From positions 1-6,547 of the forward strand of contig JAUYES010000037.1 in assembly GCA_030691225.1 (NCBI GenBank): 6,547 nucleotides of DNA, read 5' to 3'. The position numbers and the translations under genes were made by a program. This document shows, piece by piece, positions 4,993 through 6,547 of this stretch (positions are counted from its first letter, which is position 1; each line of letters begins with the position of its first letter). This DNA comes from Holophaga sp. (GTDB lineage: Bacteria; Acidobacteriota; Holophagae; Holophagales; Holophagaceae). A model generated the notes under the pieces. It worked only from the letters and a program-made list of their open reading frames with translations, had not been told where the DNA came from and made no database searches.

Positions 4993-6547
4993 ATGGAGCG
5001 CATCAAGGCAATGTTTAAAGCCAGTTTGGAATCGGCGTTGCCGGGTCAGGAGATCCTGCTCGAACGCCCCAAGAGTGCCGACATGGGCGATTTTGCCTTT
5101 CCCTGTTTTAAAGCGGCCAAGACACTGGGACAGAACCCTACCCAAATCGCCAAGGAACTGGCGGCCAATCTAAGGCTCGAAGGCGCTGAGATTCTAGCCG
5201 TTGGACCCTACTTGAATCTCAAATTGGATCCCAGCGTGCGAGCCCGCCTCATTCTGGAAGCAATCTGTGGCTCGGTGGCCTTCGGCAGTGCACCCCCACA
5301 CGAGGAAACCGTGTTGGTGGAATACAGCAGCCCCAACATTGCCAAACTCTTCACCATCGGCCACCTGCGCTCCACCATGATCGGCCATACCCTTGCGCAA
5401 GTGAACCGCTACCTCGGCTGCCAAGTTCAACGTCTGAATCATCTGGGCGACTGGGGCACCCAATTCGGCACCCTGCTGGCAGCCTACAAGCGCTGGGCAG
5501 AAATTCAGAACCCCAACCTCGACCAGGATTTTGACTGGGCGGATGAAATCCCCGAAAAGCGCCGCACGCCATTATTTCGCCTGTTCCAGCTCTATGTCCG
5601 CTTCCACCAGGAAGAGGAATCGCAACCCGAAATGCGCGATGAAGCCCGCGGATGGTTCAAGCGACTCGAAGGTGGCGATGTGGAGGCAAGACGCCTGTGG
5701 ACTTGGTTCCGACAGGTATCCTTGGCCGAATTCCAGCGCATCTACGACCGCCTTGGCGTGGGCTTTGACGCCATGGATGGGGAAGCCTTTTACGAAGACA
5801 AACTAACCTCCGCCATCGAAAAACTTCGTGCCGCAGACATTCTCGAAGATGGTGAAGGCGGTGCCCAGATTGTGCGCTTGGAAGATGTGGGTATCCAAAC
5901 CCCCTCCATCATGCTGAAAGGCGATGGCACAAGCATCTACGCCACGCGTGATCTAGCCGCCGCCATCTTCCGCCAGGAAACCTACGCCTTTGACCGTTGT
6001 CTGTATGTGGTGGGTAGCGACCAGGTCTTGCATTTCCAGCAGCTCTTCGCGGTGCTCGCCAAGCTGGATCCATGGTTCAAAGGCCGCATGACTCACACGC
6101 CTTTTGGCATGATCAAGCTGCCCGAGGGCAAGATGTCCACCCGCAAGGGCAATGTGGTCTTCCTAGAAGACGTGCTAGACGAAGCGGTCACACGCGTCCT
6201 GGCAGTCATCAACGAAAAGAATCCCGAACTGCCCAACAAGGAAGCTGTTGCAGAGATGCTGGGCATGGGAGCCGTGGTCTTCTTCGACGCCTTGAACGAC
6301 CGCGTGAAGCCCATCACCTTCACCTGGGACCGCGTCATTGCCTTGGATGGTGATACCGGCCCCTACGTTCAGTACGCCCACGCCCGAATTCTTTCTGTTC
6401 TTCGCAAGGCGGGCTGCGCCTGGGTCGAAAAGGCGCGACTCAGTGAAACCCCGACAGCAGCCATAGCTGCCCTGCCCTACCGAGCCGTGGAGATTCCCTC
6501 CTCCTTGACCGGCCTTGAGGACGGTCCGGCCCAAAACCTGCTGTTTG
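4993..6547 (+). CDS. argS: Arginyl-tRNA synthetase (3' end outside window)
   Basis: The frame is open from the ATG at 4993 to the right edge: 518 codons with no stop. This class I synthetase charges tRNA-Arg with arginine in the cytoplasm, using ATP and requiring the tRNA for activation. Residues about 1-85 form the ArgRS-specific N-terminal domain that contacts the tRNA D-loop. The catalytic domain shows YSSPNIAKLFTIGHLRST (111-128; HIGH region T121-I-G-H124), LGDWGTQFG (151-159), YATRDLA (316-322), YVVGSDQVLHF (338-348) and the KMSKS loop KMSTRKGN (380-387). The DALR anticodon-binding domain begins around GPYVQYAHAR (456-465) and is cut off. Compared with the short-type ArgRS of about 550-560 residues, roughly 40-60 residues should be missing. 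The first His of HIGH is Thr, a position that varies in this AKPF-type subgroup, and the KMSKS lysines are kept. It is divergent from rpsT. Confidence 0.95.
   Translation, partial: MERIKAMFKASLESALPGQEILLERPKSADMGDFAFPCFKAAKTLGQNPTQIAKELAANLRLEGAEILAVGPYLNLKLDPSVRARLILEAICGSVAFGSAPPHEETVLVEYSSPNIAKLFTIGHLRSTMIGHTLAQVNRYLGCQVQRLNHLGDWGTQFGTLLAAYKRWAEIQNPNLDQDFDWADEIPEKRRTPLFRLFQLYVRFHQEEESQPEMRDEARGWFKRLEGGDVEARRLWTWFRQVSLAEFQRIYDRLGVGFDAMDGEAFYEDKLTSAIEKLRAADILEDGEGGAQIVRLEDVGIQTPSIMLKGDGTSIYATRDLAAAIFRQETYAFDRCLYVVGSDQVLHFQQLFAVLAKLDPWFKGRMTHTPFGMIKLPEGKMSTRKGNVVFLEDVLDEAVTRVLAVINEKNPELPNKEAVAEMLGMGAVVFFDALNDRVKPITFTWDRVIALDGDTGPYVQYAHARILSVLRKAGCAWVEKARLSETPTAAIAALPYRAVEIPSSLTGLEDGPAQNLLF

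Noticed and set aside
4533..5018. A 161-codon plus-strand open frame covering rpsT and its upstream region
   Set aside because: It is antisense to a clear S20 gene and runs through the rpsT promoter and argS leader; no recognisable protein features.
6175..6534. A 119-codon minus-strand open frame inside argS
   Set aside because: It is antisense to conserved ArgRS catalytic sequence (KMSKS downstream region and DALR start), so most likely fortuitous.

Overview
The window holds five housekeeping-type genes of a bacterium. It has moderately high GC content, judged by eye, and no mobile element, CRISPR array or tRNA that I can recognise. A KdpD sensor kinase together with a PilT-type retraction ATPase suggests a free-living, surface-motile, Gram-negative-type bacterium. 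The combination, the long Pro-rich tail on PilT and the protein flavour would fit Acidobacteriota (for example Holophagae) or a deltaproteobacterial lineage, but this is a weak guess that the window alone cannot settle.

Layout: (1) 1-1134, plus strand: the C-terminal part of kdpD (GAF domain plus histidine kinase core), entering from the left edge. (2) 1145-2404, minus strand: a PilT/PilU-family ATPase that converges tail to tail on kdpD with only 10 bp between the stops. (3) 2405-2581: a divergent promoter region between pilT and typA. (4) 2582-4408, plus strand: typA/bipA, a ribosome-associated GTPase. (5) 4409-4553: a convergent terminator region with a 19-bp perfect inverted repeat that can end transcription from both sides, plus a second hairpin terminator for rpsT. 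(6) 4554-4817, minus strand: rpsT (ribosomal protein S20). (7) 4818-4992: a divergent control region with a clear candidate rpsT promoter and several small hairpins. (8) 4993-6547, plus strand: argS (arginyl-tRNA synthetase), running off the right edge and lacking only its C-terminal part.

Functionally, typA, rpsT and argS form a translation-related neighbourhood (ribosome assembly/stress GTPase, 30S protein, tRNA charging), although orientation shows they are separate transcription units. kdpD and pilT are unrelated to it: one senses K+/osmotic or turgor status and the other powers pilus retraction. I found no convincing undescribed system. The points worth a second look are the PilT paralogue features (altered C-terminal motif, long tail), the lack of kdpE directly downstream of kdpD, and the hairpins in the rpsT and argS leaders.
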